From Caldicellulosiruptor owensensis OL (GTDB taxonomy: Bacteria > Bacillota > Thermoanaerobacteria > Caldicellulosiruptorales > Caldicellulosiruptoraceae): a stretch of 64,000 nt of DNA. Of the stretch, positions 18,132 to 29,368 are shown piece by piece (position 1 is the first letter of the stretch; every line of letters starts with the position of its first letter). The stretch is taken from positions 798,501 to 862,500 of the forward strand of contig NC_014657.1 of assembly GCF_000166335.1 (NCBI RefSeq), given 5' to 3'. The notes under the pieces are model-generated. The model was not told the DNA's origin. It saw only the letters and a program-made list of their open reading frames with translations, and made no database searches. Position numbers and translations under genes: made by a program.

Positions 18132-18160
18132 ATAATACAACATTTTGAGACCATTGTAAA
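18132..18160 (-). promoter_or_regulatory. Promoter of tRNA-Arg
   Basis: On the minus strand, TTTACA (18155-18160) and TATTAT (18132-18137) are separated by exactly 17 bp, about 20 bp upstream of the mature tRNA 5' end. Confidence 0.75.
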
Positions 18161-18244
18161 GAGCCCTTAGACAAAATTAGAGAACAACTTGAATGAAAAG
18201 ACTCAAAAAATATTTACAACCTCTGAAAATACTGATAAGATTAA

Positions 18245-19570
<1,326 letters not shown>

Positions 19571-19588
19571 AAATTAGGAAAGAAAAAA

Positions 19589-19630
19589 GGTAGCAGCAAG
19601 ACATCATTTAAAGATTGCTGCTACCTTTTT
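19589..19630. terminator. Shared terminator of serS and the convergent DedA/TVP38 gene
   Basis: GGTAGCAGCAA (19589-19599) pairs with TTGCTGCTACC (19615-19625) and is followed by six Ts. The right arm lies inside the last codons of the minus-strand gene, so the hairpin serves serS and overlaps the end of its neighbour. Confidence 0.85.
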
Positions 19631-20318
19631 TGTGTACCCAATTATGAATGGTTTTTATGATATTGTCTCTGTATACAACACCCAAGACAAACAAAATAGC
19701 AGCTGCAGCAGAAACTACAATTGCCATTGTGTAGTTTTTCTCTTCAAGGCTGCTTCCAATGTATGATGAAAAAAATATTCCTGGCAGTCTTGCAATGGCA
19801 ACAATTGCAAAAAATCTTAGTGGTTTTATTGGCGAAAGTCCAGCAATGTATGTCAGAATGTCTTTTGGTAGTCCTGGTATCAAAAAGAGCAAGAATATGG
19901 CTATTTCTCCTTTTGGAGAATTGATAAGTGAGTAAAATTTTCTGAGCTTTTCCTCTGAGACAATTTTCCTCACAAGACTATATCCCAAAAGCCTTGTTAT
20001 ATAAAATACACACACAGAGCCTATCATGATTCCAATTAGTGAATATACTGTGCCAAACAGCGTACCATAAAGATATCCGCCAGAGATTTGTACAGCTTCA
20101 CCTGGAATAGCAGAAATAATAACCTGAAGAATTTGAGTGAGGATGAAAACAAGCACACCAAGATGACTAAAAGACAAAACCCAGCTTTTAAATTTCTGCG
20201 GATTTGAGACAATATTTACAAGAAAATGGGAATATCGCATAGCTACTGCCGTTGCCAGTAAAATAAATCCTGCAATTGCAATGATATTTAAGACAATTGA
20301 AAGATTTTTCCTCTTCAC
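19608..20318 (-). CDS. TVP38/TMEM64 family membrane protein
   Basis: This 236-residue integral membrane protein has an N-terminal helix and the VTT/SNARE-associated domain signature: AIPGEAVQISGGYLYGTLFG, GSVCVFYITRLLGYSLVRK and FLLFLIPGLPKDILTYIAGLSPI. The family is linked to lipid scrambling or envelope homeostasis; the substrate is unknown here. The GTG start at 20318 has GGAGGG at 20323-20329 (complement). It stands alone, convergent with serS and divergent from the por operon. Confidence 0.88.
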   Translation of the reverse strand: MKRKNLSIVLNIIAIAGFILLATAVAMRYSHFLVNIVSNPQKFKSWVLSFSHLGVLVFILTQILQVIISAIPGEAVQISGGYLYGTLFGTVYSLIGIMIGSVCVFYITRLLGYSLVRKIVSEEKLRKFYSLINSPKGEIAIFLLFLIPGLPKDILTYIAGLSPIKPLRFFAIVAIARLPGIFFSSYIGSSLEEKNYTMAIVVSAAAAILFVLGVVYRDNIIKTIHNWVHKKGSSNL

Positions 20319-20447
20319 TTTTGCCCTCCACAGTTATATTTTAAGATGTTTTATGATTTAGTTCTCATTATATTACTATAACCTACTGATGAATTCTTTG
20401 CAATCCCTAATCCAAATATATGCAATTATGGTGTATTCAAAAATATG

Positions 20448-20476
20448 TTGATTTTTTAACATTCAAAATATATAAT
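20448..20476 (+). promoter_or_regulatory. Promoter of the por operon
   Basis: TTGATT (20448-20453), a 17-bp spacer and a consensus TATAAT (20471-20476) lie about 80 bp before porG. Confidence 0.75.
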
Positions 20477-20557
20477 AAAAAGGTAAGTAACCTTCTAGTG
20501 ATGAGTTTATCTTTTTCAAATAAAGTTTTCAAATGTTTTTTTAAGGGAGGTTTGAAC

Positions 20558-21133
20558 ATGGGTAAGATGATTGAGATAAGATGGCATGGCCGAGGTGGCC
20601 AGGGTGCAAAGACAGCTTCACTTCTTTTAGCTGAAGCTGCTTTCAACACAGGAAAATACGTTCAAGGTTTTCCTGAGTATGGTCCAGAGCGAATGGGTGC
20701 TCCTATCACAGCTTACAACAGAATAAGCGATGAGAAGATCACCATTCACAGCAACATTTATGAACCTGACTACGTAGTTGTTGTTGATGAAACATTAATT
20801 GGAAGTGTTGATGTAACAAAAGGGCTAAAAAAAGATGGTGCGATAATTGTCAACACTTCAAAGTCTCCTGAAGAAGTAAAGAAGATGCTTGGGAACTTTG
20901 ATGGAAAGGTTTACACAATTGACGCAAGAAAGATTTCAATGGAGTGTTTGGGCAAGTATTTCCCGAACATCCCTGTTCTTGGTGCAGTTATAAAGGTAAC
21001 AGGTATTATTCCCGAAGAAGAAGCGATAAAGGATATGGAAGGATCGCTTCATCACAAGTTTGCAACAAAGCCAGATGTGATTGAGGGTAACCTCAAAGCG
21101 TTTGTTAGAGGAATGCAGGAGGTGCAAGGATAA
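20558..21133 (+). CDS. porG: Pyruvate:ferredoxin oxidoreductase, gamma subunit
   Basis: The 191-residue subunit starts MGKMIEIRWHGRGGQGAKTA, the classical gamma-domain opening, with YGPERMGAPITAYNRIS after it. The ATG follows AAGGGAGG; the frame extends upstream to 20420 but would include the promoter. The gene order G-D-A-B is that of four-subunit thermophilic 2-oxoacid oxidoreductases, which oxidise pyruvate to acetyl-CoA and CO2 with reduction of ferredoxin. 2-Ketoisovalerate enzymes share this order, so pyruvate as substrate is a likely inference for a fermentative anaerobe. Confidence 0.92.
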   Translation: MGKMIEIRWHGRGGQGAKTASLLLAEAAFNTGKYVQGFPEYGPERMGAPITAYNRISDEKITIHSNIYEPDYVVVVDETLIGSVDVTKGLKKDGAIIVNTSKSPEEVKKMLGNFDGKVYTIDARKISMECLGKYFPNIPVLGAVIKVTGIIPEEEAIKDMEGSLHHKFATKPDVIEGNLKAFVRGMQEVQG

Positions 21134-21432
21134 TGAGAAAGATGAAAATAACAGAAGATGTTACATGGAAGGAAATAACACCGGCAGGTGTAATCATTGA
21201 CCCGGGTAATGCAGAGGACTTTAAAACAGGCGATTGGAGAACAATGAGACCAGTATGGCATGAAGATAAGTGCAAGCAGTGTTTGTTCTGTTTCTATGTA
21301 TGTCCAGATTCATCAATAAAGGTTGAAAATGGGAAGATGGTCGGAGTTGACTATGACCACTGCAAAGGTTGCGGGGTTTGCACAGAGGTTTGTCCATTTA
21401 AAGCTTTTGATTTTGTAGAGGAGAAGAAATAA
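21133..21432 (+). CDS. porD: Pyruvate:ferredoxin oxidoreductase, delta (2x[4Fe-4S]) subunit
   Basis: This 99-residue ferredoxin-like subunit has two clusters of the CxxCxxCxxxC kind (CKQCLFCFYVCP and CKGCGVCTEVCP). It carries electrons from the thiamine site to external ferredoxin. Its start overlaps the porG stop (TAATG), which implies coupled translation. Confidence 0.93.
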   Translation: MRKMKITEDVTWKEITPAGVIIDPGNAEDFKTGDWRTMRPVWHEDKCKQCLFCFYVCPDSSIKVENGKMVGVDYDHCKGCGVCTEVCPFKAFDFVEEKK

Positions 21433-21464
21433 GAATTTTGAATTTTAAGGAGGGGAAACTACAG

Positions 21465-22646
21465 ATGGCTATTCGTGATAGACTTTCTGGTAACGAAGCG
21501 ATAGCTTTTGCAATGAAACAGATAAACCCTGATGTTGTTGCCGCTTTCCCAATTACACCTTCAACTGAGGTACCACAATATTTTTCTCAATATGTTGCAA
21601 ACGGTGAAGTGGACACCGAGTTTGTTGCTGTTGAGTCTGAGCACAGCGCAATGAGCGCATGTATAGGTGCGTCAGCAGCAGGTGCAAGGACTATGACAGC
21701 AACATCTTCCCAAGGTCTTGCACTCATGTGGGAGATGCTATACATTGCAGCGTCAATGAGACTTCCAATTGTTATGGCAGTTATAAACAGAGCTCTTTCT
21801 GGTCCTATTAACATTCACAACGACCATTCAGACTCAATGGGTGCAAGAGACAGTGGCTGGATTCAGATTTACTGCGAAAACAACCAGGAAGCTTACGACT
21901 CTTTGATTCAGGCAATAAGAATTGCTGAACACAAGGATGTAAGACTTCCTGTGATGGTTTGCTATGACGGATTTATTACAAGCCATGCTGTTGAAAATAT
22001 AGAGCTTTTAGAAGATGAACTGGTAAGGAAGTTTGTTGGTGAATACAATCCAGAGTTTTATCTTTTGAACGAGCAAAACCCGGTTTCAATGGGTCCGTTA
22101 GACTTGCCACCGTACTACTTTGAACACAAAAGACAGCAGGCTGAAGCTATGAAAAATGCTAAAAAGGTGGTACTTGAAATTGCAGAAGAGTTTGCTGCTT
22201 TGACAGGAAGAAAGTATGGTCTTTTTGAAGCATACAAGCTTGACGATGCAGAAGTTGCAATAGTTGTAATGAACTCAACAGCAGGAACTGCAAAGGCTGT
22301 TGTTGATGAGTATAGAAGCAAAGGATACAAGGTAGGTCTTTTAAAACCAAGACTTTTCAGACCATTCCCTGTTGATGAGATTGTAGCAGCTCTTAAGCAT
22401 TTGAAGGCTGTTGCTATAATGGATAAGGTTGATGGATTTAACGCAGCTGGTGGTCCACTTTTCACTGAGATTACAAGTGCTCTTTATGGAAGAGCAGATG
22501 GTATAAAAGCTGTTAATTATATTTATGGTCTTGGCGGAAGAGATGTTAAAACAGATGATATTGCAAAGGTTTATGATAGACTTCTTGACATTGTCAAGAC
22601 AGGCAATGTTGGAGAAGTTTACAACTACATTGGTGTGAGAGAATAA
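21465..22646 (+). CDS. porA: Pyruvate:ferredoxin oxidoreductase, alpha subunit
   Basis: The 393-residue subunit has GNEAIAFAMKQ, AAFPITPSTEVPQYF (substrate and thiamine contact) and EFVAVESEHSAMSACIGASA. ATG 21465 has AAGGAGGGG at 21447-21455; the upstream extension to 21438 lacks a ribosome site. It forms the catalytic core with PorB, encoded 17 bp downstream. Confidence 0.94.
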   Translation: MAIRDRLSGNEAIAFAMKQINPDVVAAFPITPSTEVPQYFSQYVANGEVDTEFVAVESEHSAMSACIGASAAGARTMTATSSQGLALMWEMLYIAASMRLPIVMAVINRALSGPINIHNDHSDSMGARDSGWIQIYCENNQEAYDSLIQAIRIAEHKDVRLPVMVCYDGFITSHAVENIELLEDELVRKFVGEYNPEFYLLNEQNPVSMGPLDLPPYYFEHKRQQAEAMKNAKKVVLEIAEEFAALTGRKYGLFEAYKLDDAEVAIVVMNSTAGTAKAVVDEYRSKGYKVGLLKPRLFRPFPVDEIVAALKHLKAVAIMDKVDGFNAAGGPLFTEITSALYGRADGIKAVNYIYGLGGRDVKTDDIAKVYDRLLDIVKTGNVGEVYNYIGVRE

Positions 22647-22663
22647 GGAGGTGTGCTTTTAAA

Positions 22664-23602
22664 ATGGCATACAATATAAAGGAGCTTGCTACTAGACCTG
22701 AAAGATTTACAGGTGGACACAGAATGTGTGCTGGGTGCGGTGCACCTGTTGCTGTAAGAGCAATACTGCGCGCACTGAAACCCGAAGATAGAGCTGTTGT
22801 AGGTGTTGCAACAGGATGTTTGGAGGTTTCAAGCTGTATCTATCCATATACAGCATGGAAAGATTCATTTATTCACAGTGCATTTGAAAATGCTGCTGCA
22901 ACAGTTTCTGGTGCTGAGGCTGCATATAGAGTTTTGAAGAAAAAGGGAAAAGTACAGGGAGAGTTTAAGTTCATCGCGTTTGGTGGCGACGGTGGAACAT
23001 ACGATATTGGTCTTCAGTCTCTTTCGGGTGCAATGGAAAGAGGGCATAACATGGTATATGTTTGTTATGACAACGGTGCTTATATGAACACAGGTATCCA
23101 GAGATCTTCTGCTACACCACTTTATGCTGATACAACAACATCTCCACAGGGCAAGGTTTTACCAGGTAAGATGCAGCCAAGAAAAGACCTTACAGAAGTT
23201 ATGGTTGCACATGGTATACCATATGTTGCTCAAACAGCTTTCATTACTCCAAACCTCAAAGATTTAATTGAAAAGGCTGAAAAGGCACTTTACACAGATG
23301 GACCAGCATTTTTGAATGTTTTGGCGCCATGTCCAAGAGGTTGGAGATATGAAACATCAAAGCTAATTGAAATTTCAAAGCTTGCAGTGGATACATGTTT
23401 CTGGCCACTTTATGAAGTTGTAAATGGTCAGTACAGGCTTACTTACAAGCCAAAAGAAAAACTTCCTGTTGTTGAGTTTTTAAAGACTCAAGGAAGGTTC
23501 AGACACCTGTTTAAAAAAGGGAATGAACATTTAATTGAACAAATTCAGCAGGAAGTTGACAGAAGATGGGAAAGGCTTCTGGAACTTTGCGGTGAGAAAT
23601 AA
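22664..23602 (+). CDS. porB: Pyruvate:ferredoxin oxidoreductase, beta (thiamine diphosphate) subunit
   Basis: The 312-residue subunit has HRMCAGCGAPVAVRAI and the cysteines of TGCLEVSSCIYPY for the internal [4Fe-4S] cluster, and the thiamine diphosphate motif GGDGGTYDIGLQSLSGA continuing to YDNGAYMNTG. It follows a GGAGGTG site. It is the last gene of the operon; a terminator follows. Confidence 0.94.
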   Translation: MAYNIKELATRPERFTGGHRMCAGCGAPVAVRAILRALKPEDRAVVGVATGCLEVSSCIYPYTAWKDSFIHSAFENAAATVSGAEAAYRVLKKKGKVQGEFKFIAFGGDGGTYDIGLQSLSGAMERGHNMVYVCYDNGAYMNTGIQRSSATPLYADTTTSPQGKVLPGKMQPRKDLTEVMVAHGIPYVAQTAFITPNLKDLIEKAEKALYTDGPAFLNVLAPCPRGWRYETSKLIEISKLAVDTCFWPLYEVVNGQYRLTYKPKEKLPVVEFLKTQGRFRHLFKKGNEHLIEQIQQEVDRRWERLLELCGEK

Positions 23603-23625
23603 GCGGTATAATATATAGCATAAGC

Positions 23626-23681
23626 AAAAAGGCTCTCTGCCTGAAAAGTTTAAAGTAAATTTGTAGGCGGAGAGCCTTTTT
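23626..23681 (+). terminator. Terminator of the por operon
   Basis: GGCTCTCTGCC (23631-23641) pairs with GGCGGAGAGCC (23666-23676) with one wobble, and is followed by a T-run. Confidence 0.85.
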
Positions 23682-23751
23682 GATATGTTTGTCTTTTATA
23701 CTTTCACAATCAATGTTAAAATATATAAAAAGCAGGTTATGAGGTGAAAAG

Positions 23752-24573
23752 GTGAAGATTGCATATTTAGGGCCGATTGGGTCATATTCATATGAGGCTG
23801 CAAAAAGGTTTTTTGGCAAAGAAAAAGAGAATAATCTTACTGCATGTGATACAATAGATGACGTATTTGAAGCTGTTGAAGAAAATGAGGCTGAATTTGG
23901 AGTTGTTCCTGTTGAGAATTCTATTGAAGGAAGTGTCTCGACAACCCTTGATTATCTTTTAAAATCTCAGGTTTATATAGTAAAAGAGATAATTTTAAGG
24001 GTAGAACATTATCTTTGCGTAAGAGAAGGGATAGAACAAATTTTGACAGTTGCCTCACATCCACAGGCGTTTTCTCAATGTCATGACTATCTTAGAAAGA
24101 ATTTTAAACAGGCAAAGTTAATTCAAGTTAGCAGTACATCATATGCTGCTAAGATGTGTGCGGAAGGTGAAGTGGATGCAGCAATTTGTTCGCTTTTTGC
24201 CTCACAGCAAAATAACCTCAAAGTTTTGGCTGGGCCAATAAACCACGACAACAATTACACCAGATTTTTTGTTATAACCAAGAGCCCTAACTTTGAAAAA
24301 GGAAATAAAAACAAGACATCAATAATCTTTTCAACCTATGATAAACCGGGAAGCCTTTATAAAATTTTAGCTATTTTTAATCTTTATGATCTGAACTTGA
24401 CAAAGATAGAGTCACGACCTGCAAAAACTAATCTTGGTGAGTATGTTTTTTTTGTTGATATAGAAGGGTTTGTGGATGAAGAGGATGTGAGCGATGCGCT
24501 AAAGGTGGTTCAACGAAAATCTACATTTTTTAAGCTTTTAGGCTCTTATTCTGTTATTTTACCAGATGAATGA
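23752..24573 (+). CDS. pheA: Prephenate dehydratase
   Basis: The 273-residue enzyme has the PDT domain (YLGPIGSYSYEAAKRFF, VVPVENSIEGSVSTTLDYL, and the TR pair in NNYTRFFVITK) followed by a C-terminal ACT domain (KPGSLYKILAIF, KIESRPAKTNLGEYVFFVDI with the ESRP motif), which binds phenylalanine for feedback control. It makes phenylpyruvate in phenylalanine synthesis. GTG 23752 follows GAGGTG. It is a monofunctional enzyme with no chorismate mutase domain. Confidence 0.95.
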   Translation: MKIAYLGPIGSYSYEAAKRFFGKEKENNLTACDTIDDVFEAVEENEAEFGVVPVENSIEGSVSTTLDYLLKSQVYIVKEIILRVEHYLCVREGIEQILTVASHPQAFSQCHDYLRKNFKQAKLIQVSSTSYAAKMCAEGEVDAAICSLFASQQNNLKVLAGPINHDNNYTRFFVITKSPNFEKGNKNKTSIIFSTYDKPGSLYKILAIFNLYDLNLTKIESRPAKTNLGEYVFFVDIEGFVDEEDVSDALKVVQRKSTFFKLLGSYSVILPDE

Positions 24574-24609
24574 GCTGATAAAAATTTTTAGGATGGATGT
24601 GAAAGATAA

Positions 24610-25518
24610 ATGAACAACAAACTTTTAAAGGAAGGACTTGTTTTGATTACTTTTGGAGTTTATCAGGTTATTTTGTTTTTACTTCAGTTTAATCCCATTT
24701 TGGCTTTGGTAGGTTTTCCTCTTTATGTTGTAACCGTAAAAGAGAATTTTGCAAAAAGGATGGCTATATCATATGCCATTTCTGCTCTGATTATTATGAT
24801 TATGGGGAAATCTCCAATTAATTTACTTTTTCTATTGATTACATTTATTTTGCCTATATGCGTATTTTTGTTCTTGCGCATTTCAAAAACTATTGTTATG
24901 GATTTTTCAATACTCACTGCAGGATTTTTGCTGTACCAGGTACTTTTTATAAAGGCTGTAAAGATTCTTTATAAGATAGATATAATCGCTCAACTTCTTT
25001 CTATTTTAAAAGGCATGTTTGAGGATTATTTTAAAATTGTTGGTGATGACAAACTTTCAGAAAAGTTGGTTGAATTTTTGAAACTCTTGATGCCAGGATT
25101 TGTAATTGTTGAGGCAATTACATTAACACTTGTGGGATATTATATTACCAAATTTATAGCAAACAAAGTTGGAATTCAAAAGGAATTTTTACCTTTTTCA
25201 AAGCTGTTTATGCCCAAAGAAGTGACAGTTGGAGTTGTAGTATTTTTTATTCTTTCTCTATTTTTGACAAATATCAATACTCTTTATATTGTTGTGAGTA
25301 ACATGACAATAATTCTTTCGTGGCTTTTGTTTATTCAAGCACTTTCTTTGATATATGCAGTAATAGCCGAGAAGATTTCTTCGCCATTTATTGGAGGTTG
25401 GCTTTTTGTAGTTTTGCTTGTACTTAGTATGCAATTTTTAATTTTAATGATATTTATAGGTTTTCTGGACCTTGTATTTGATTTTAAAAAACGAAAACCA
25501 AAGAGGGTGGAATTGTGA
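24610..25518 (+). CDS. YybS-like DUF2232 membrane protein
   Basis: This 302-residue protein has about eight hydrophobic helices and belongs by context and pattern to the DUF2232/YybS family, always next to gdpP, rplI and dnaB in Firmicutes. Its function is unknown; the S-component-like fold suggests membrane transport or lipid work (family inference). Its stop overlaps the GTG start of gdpP, so the two are co-translated. Confidence 0.85.
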   Translation: MNNKLLKEGLVLITFGVYQVILFLLQFNPILALVGFPLYVVTVKENFAKRMAISYAISALIIMIMGKSPINLLFLLITFILPICVFLFLRISKTIVMDFSILTAGFLLYQVLFIKAVKILYKIDIIAQLLSILKGMFEDYFKIVGDDKLSEKLVEFLKLLMPGFVIVEAITLTLVGYYITKFIANKVGIQKEFLPFSKLFMPKEVTVGVVVFFILSLFLTNINTLYIVVSNMTIILSWLLFIQALSLIYAVIAEKISSPFIGGWLFVVLLVLSMQFLILMIFIGFLDLVFDFKKRKPKRVEL

Positions 25519-27518
25519 AAGAGAAAAAGTCTCACTTTAGATTTGATTTTTCTATCTCCCAGGCAGGTTTTATACTTTCTTTACTTTTTGATTTTGTAAT
25601 CATGTATTTTGATATCAAGATTGGCATGGTTTGTCTTTCGCTGATTGTTTTGCTTGCCATTTACAATTTGAGGCTTAACAGAAAAAAGAACAAACAGCTT
25701 TTAGAATATATAGAAACTCTCACTCTTAACATAGAAACAGCATCAAAAGATACACTCTTGAAGTTTCCATTTCCAATTCTTATTTCAGAGTACAATGGGG
25801 ATATAATATGGTACAATCATAAATTTCTAAATACAGTAAAGAACAAAAAATTGATAGGCAGAAATCTCAAAGATGAACTGCCTGAGCTTTATTCAGCTGT
25901 TTTAGAAGGAAAGAGCAGACTTGAGAAGTTTGAGCATGAAGGTAATTTTTTTGATGTTTTAGTAACTATTGTTGAGGTAGAAGAAGGTAAAAACGATAAG
26001 AAATTTTTAAATCTATTTTACTTTGTTGATGTTACTGATTTTGTTCTTCTTCAAAAGAAATATGAAATGCAAAATATTGTTTTTGGTTATTTGACTATTG
26101 ACAACTATGAAGATGTTCTAAGTTCTGCTCCGGAGGTATCTAAGTCTTCTATTATTTCTGAAATGGAAAAGCGTATTACTGATTGGTTTTACAATCAAAT
26201 AAGGTCAGATGTATTTTTAATGAAGTATGAACGGGACAAGTACTTTTTTATATGCAATAAAGAAGCTTTTAATAAGATGCAAGAAAGAAGATTTAGCATT
26301 TTAGAGCAGATAAAGGAAGTAAATCTATATAACAAGATAATTCCAACTGTAAGTTGCGGTATAGGTATAAGGCAGGATTCTATATTCCAGGCTCAAAAGG
26401 ATGCAAAAACGGCTCTTGACATGGCACTGAGCCGTGGCGGTGACCAGTTTGTAATATTCTACGGTGGCAAGTTTGAATTTTTTGGTGGTAAAACAAAAGA
26501 ACATGAAAAACGCTCAAAAGTGCGGTCGCGTGTTATGGCACAGACAATAAAAGAGATTGTAAAACATTCTGACAAAATATTTATTATTGGTCATCAGTAT
26601 TTTGACCTCGATTGTTTGGGTGCAGCTGTAGGTTTGAGCAAGTTATGTTTAAATTTGGGTAAGGAAGTATACATTGTGATTAATTCCTTCAATCCCACAA
26701 TCAGAAACTTTCTTCAGATGCTACTTGATGATCCTCTATACCAGAATATAATAATTGACCAGCAAAAAGCTTTAAAGATGAAAACAAAGACTTCTCTTTT
26801 ATTTGTAGTGGATACTCAAAGAACAAGTTATGTTGATGTACCCCAGATGATTTTGGAGTTTGAAAAGATAATTGTAATTGACCATCATAGAAGACCTGCC
26901 GACTGGATAGAACAGGCTCTCATTTGCTATTCAGAAACATACGCTTCATCTGTATCTGAACTTGTTGCAGAACTTTTGAGCTATGAAGGGATAAAACTCA
27001 AAAAGCTTGAGGCAGAGATACTTTTAGCGGGTATAATGATTGATACAAAAGGATTTACAAAGAATGTTGGTGTGAGGACATTTGAGGTTGCAACATACTT
27101 AAGAGAAAATGATGCTTTGCCGGAGTCTATCAAAGAGTATCTAAAGGAGGATTTAGAGAGTTATATTTTAAAGAATCAGCTCATTTCAAACTTGCAAATA
27201 CTGCATAATAATATCGCGCTTGTTATTGATTATTCACAAGCTTGTCGAGATAATGTTATAATAGCAAAGGTAGCAGATGAACTTTTGAACATAAAAGGAA
27301 TTGATGCATCATTTGTTGTCTGCAAAATAGAAAATAGCATTTTGATAAGTGGTCGTTCAAATGGAAAAATAAATGTTCAACTTATATTAGAAAAAATTGG
27401 TGGTGGAGGCCATTTAGAAACAGCAGGGGCAAGGCTGGAAAAAATGAGTATTGATGAAGCAAAAGAGGTTCTTGTAAAAGCAATAGAAGAATATATAAAT
27501 GAAAACAAAAATTCTTAA
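25515..27518 (+). CDS. gdpP: Cyclic-di-AMP phosphodiesterase GdpP (YybT)
   Basis: The 667-residue protein has two N-terminal membrane helices (about 15-55), a PAS-like domain, a degenerate GGDEF domain near 200-320, and a DHH/DHHA1 phosphodiesterase ([18 protein letters not shown] at residues 456-458; [13 protein letters not shown] at the end). It hydrolyses c-di-AMP to pApA at the membrane and so affects potassium and envelope homeostasis. The GTG start overlaps the upstream stop; rplI follows directly. Confidence 0.95.
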   Translation: MKEKKSHFRFDFSISQAGFILSLLFDFVIMYFDIKIGMVCLSLIVLLAIYNLRLNRKKNKQLLEYIETLTLNIETASKDTLLKFPFPILISEYNGDIIWYNHKFLNTVKNKKLIGRNLKDELPELYSAVLEGKSRLEKFEHEGNFFDVLVTIVEVEEGKNDKKFLNLFYFVDVTDFVLLQKKYEMQNIVFGYLTIDNYEDVLSSAPEVSKSSIISEMEKRITDWFYNQIRSDVFLMKYERDKYFFICNKEAFNKMQERRFSILEQIKEVNLYNKIIPTVSCGIGIRQDSIFQAQKDAKTALDMALSRGGDQFVIFYGGKFEFFGGKTKEHEKRSKVRSRVMAQTIKEIVKHSDKIFIIGHQYFDLDCLGAAVGLSKLCLNLGKEVYIVINSFNPTIRNFLQMLLDDPLYQNIIIDQQKALKMKTKTSLLFVVDTQRTSYVDVPQMILEFEKIIVIDHHRRPADWIEQALICYSETYASSVSELVAELLSYEGIKLKKLEAEILLAGIMIDTKGFTKNVGVRTFEVATYLRENDALPESIKEYLKEDLESYILKNQLISNLQILHNNIALVIDYSQACRDNVIIAKVADELLNIKGIDASFVVCKIENSILISGRSNGKINVQLILEKIGGGGHLETAGARLEKMSIDEAKEVLVKAIEEYINENKNS

Positions 27519-27540
27519 GCAAAAAGGAGTTGATCTTATT

Positions 27541-27987
27541 ATGAAGGTTGTGCTTCTTCAAGATGTAAAAGGGCTTGGCAAAAAAGATTCAATAGTTGAA
27601 GTGAACGATGGATATGCAAGAAACTATTTAATTCCACGAAAACTTGCAGTACCTGCAACAGAAGGTTTAGAAAAGCATATAAAAGAAAAGAAAGAAGCTG
27701 AACAAAAAAAGAAAGAAAGAGAGCTTGAAGCTGCAAAAAGCCTGGCAAGTAAGCTTGAAAAAAGTCAGATTATTATAAAAGCAAAAGCAGGAGAAAATGG
27801 CAAACTTTTTGGTTCTATAACAAATAAAGAAGTTGCTGAAGAGATAAAAAAACAGCTTGGGATTGATATTGATAAAAAGAAGATAGAACTTGATGATCCA
27901 ATAAAACTTATTGGCAGCTATGATGTTATTATTAGACTATATCAAGGAGTTGTGGCAAAGCTCAAAGTTCATGTGACAGCAAGTTAA
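27541..27987 (+). CDS. rplI: Ribosomal protein bL9
   Basis: The 148-residue protein begins [20 protein letters not shown] and has [17 protein letters not shown], a long charged connecting helix and a C-terminal domain with [18 protein letters not shown], the two-domain dumbbell of bL9. ATG 27541 has AAAGGAG at normal spacing; the upstream frame to 27499 overlaps gdpP. Confidence 0.97.
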   Translation: MKVVLLQDVKGLGKKDSIVEVNDGYARNYLIPRKLAVPATEGLEKHIKEKKEAEQKKKERELEAAKSLASKLEKSQIIIKAKAGENGKLFGSITNKEVAEEIKKQLGIDIDKKKIELDDPIKLIGSYDVIIRLYQGVVAKLKVHVTAS

Positions 27988-28012
27988 GTGAGTATGAGGA
28001 AGTGAGGTAAAA

Positions 28013-29356
28013 ATGGAGCCCGACATTGTTCAAAATCAAAGTGAGATGCCTGAAAGCCGCGAAGCAGAAGAAGCGGTTGTAGGGGCAATGCTTTTAAGTC
28101 GCGAGGTAATTTCTGATGTTACTGAGATTTTGACAGAAGAGGATTTTGCAACACCACAGCTAAAAGAGATTTTTACTGCTATTATGGACCTTTTTGAAGA
28201 GGGCAAACCGGTAGATATCATAACTGTAGCTGAGAGACTGAGAGAAAGAGGGACATTCGATGCGGTTGGTGGAAGTGAATATCTGACAAACCTTGTGATA
28301 AATACTCCGACAACTGCAAATGCTACATATTATGCAAAGATTGTTGAAGAAAAGTCTTTATTGCGAAAGCTCATAAATTCTTCAATGAAGATTATTGAAA
28401 AGTGCAAGAGCCAGACAGAAAGAGTTGAAGACATTGTTGATTTTGCTGAAAAGACAATCTTCAATGTGATTTCTCACAAAAATTCAAAAGATTTTTCCCA
28501 TTTAAAAGAGATATTAATTGAAACATACAACAAGATAGAGGAACTGTATCTCAGAAAATCACATATCATAGGTGTACCCACAGGATTTGCCGAGTTTGAC
28601 AGAATGACAGCAGGTCTTCAGCCATCAGACCTGATACTTATTGCAGCAAGACCTGCAATGGGAAAGACAAGTTTTGCACTCAATATTGTTCAGCATGCAG
28701 CTTTGAGAGCTGGTGTGCCTGTTGCTATTTTCAGTCTTGAGATGTCAAAAGAACAGCTTGTAACCCGTATGATTTGTTCAGAAGCAATGATAGATAGTCA
28801 CAAACTTAGAACTGGCAACTTAGAGGATGAAGAGTGGAAAAAGTTTGCAAAGGCTTTGGCACTTTTGTCAAACGCTCCAATTTATATTGACGATACACCT
28901 GCCATAACTGTTGCAGAGATGAGGGCAAAGTGTAGAAGGCTCAAGCTCAAAGAAAAAGGTCTTGGACTTGTGATGGTTGACTATTTACAGCTTATGACTG
29001 CTCGCGGTAGATTTGAGAGCAAGCAACAGGAGATTGCAGAGATTTCAAGGTCATTAAAAGCCTTGGCAAGAGAACTAAATGTTCCTGTACTTGCGCTTTC
29101 GCAGCTATCCCGCGCACCTGAGACAAGAGCTGACCACAGACCGATTCTATCTGACCTTCGCGAAAGTGGGGCAATCGAACAGGATGCTGATATTGTTGCG
29201 TTTTTGTACAGAGATGAGTATTACAATCCTGACACTGACAAAAAACATATAGCAGAGCTAATAATTGCAAAGCACAGAAATGGACCTACTGGTACAATTG
29301 AACTTCTTTTCCTGGATAAACATACAAAATTTAAAGATTTAGAAAAAAATAGATAG
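28013..29356 (+). CDS. dnaB: Replicative DNA helicase DnaB
   Basis: The 447-residue helicase has the N-terminal primase-interacting domain (REAEEAVVGAMLL, DIITVAERLRERG) and a RecA-like ATPase with Walker A ARPAMGKTSFAL, Walker B LVMVDYLQLM and the arginine-finger region LSDLRESGAIEQDAD. It is the hexameric fork helicase. The order gdpP-rplI-dnaB is conserved in Firmicutes. No intein is seen. Confidence 0.97.
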   Translation: MEPDIVQNQSEMPESREAEEAVVGAMLLSREVISDVTEILTEEDFATPQLKEIFTAIMDLFEEGKPVDIITVAERLRERGTFDAVGGSEYLTNLVINTPTTANATYYAKIVEEKSLLRKLINSSMKIIEKCKSQTERVEDIVDFAEKTIFNVISHKNSKDFSHLKEILIETYNKIEELYLRKSHIIGVPTGFAEFDRMTAGLQPSDLILIAARPAMGKTSFALNIVQHAALRAGVPVAIFSLEMSKEQLVTRMICSEAMIDSHKLRTGNLEDEEWKKFAKALALLSNAPIYIDDTPAITVAEMRAKCRRLKLKEKGLGLVMVDYLQLMTARGRFESKQQEIAEISRSLKALARELNVPVLALSQLSRAPETRADHRPILSDLRESGAIEQDADIVAFLYRDEYYNPDTDKKHIAELIIAKHRNGPTGTIELLFLDKHTKFKDLEKNR

Positions 29357-29368
29357 ACAAAAAAGGGT

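Larger units (their letters stand above)
17646..18170 (+). pseudogene. DUF45 (YgjP-like) zinc metallopeptidase fragment, fused in frame to NAPRTase remains
   Basis: Only the C-terminal half of a YgjP/DUF45 protein is present: RRWGSCSAKGNLNFSWRLIM, the zinc site HELVHLEEKNH (17795 onward) and DWLKKNGYLL near 17940. The N-terminal half is missing, and its place is taken by NAPRTase codons, which indicates a deletion joining two neighbouring genes. The frame then continues through the terminator and antisense to tRNA-Arg, which no family member does, so the natural stop seems lost too. The HExxH site is intact, but a functional product is unlikely. Confidence 0.8.

Noticed and set aside
18020-18170. 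Continuation of the DUF45 frame through 18170 as protein-coding sequence
   Set aside because: It translates antisense to a complete tRNA-Arg and through a terminator hairpin; the frame is open only by chance after loss of the natural stop.
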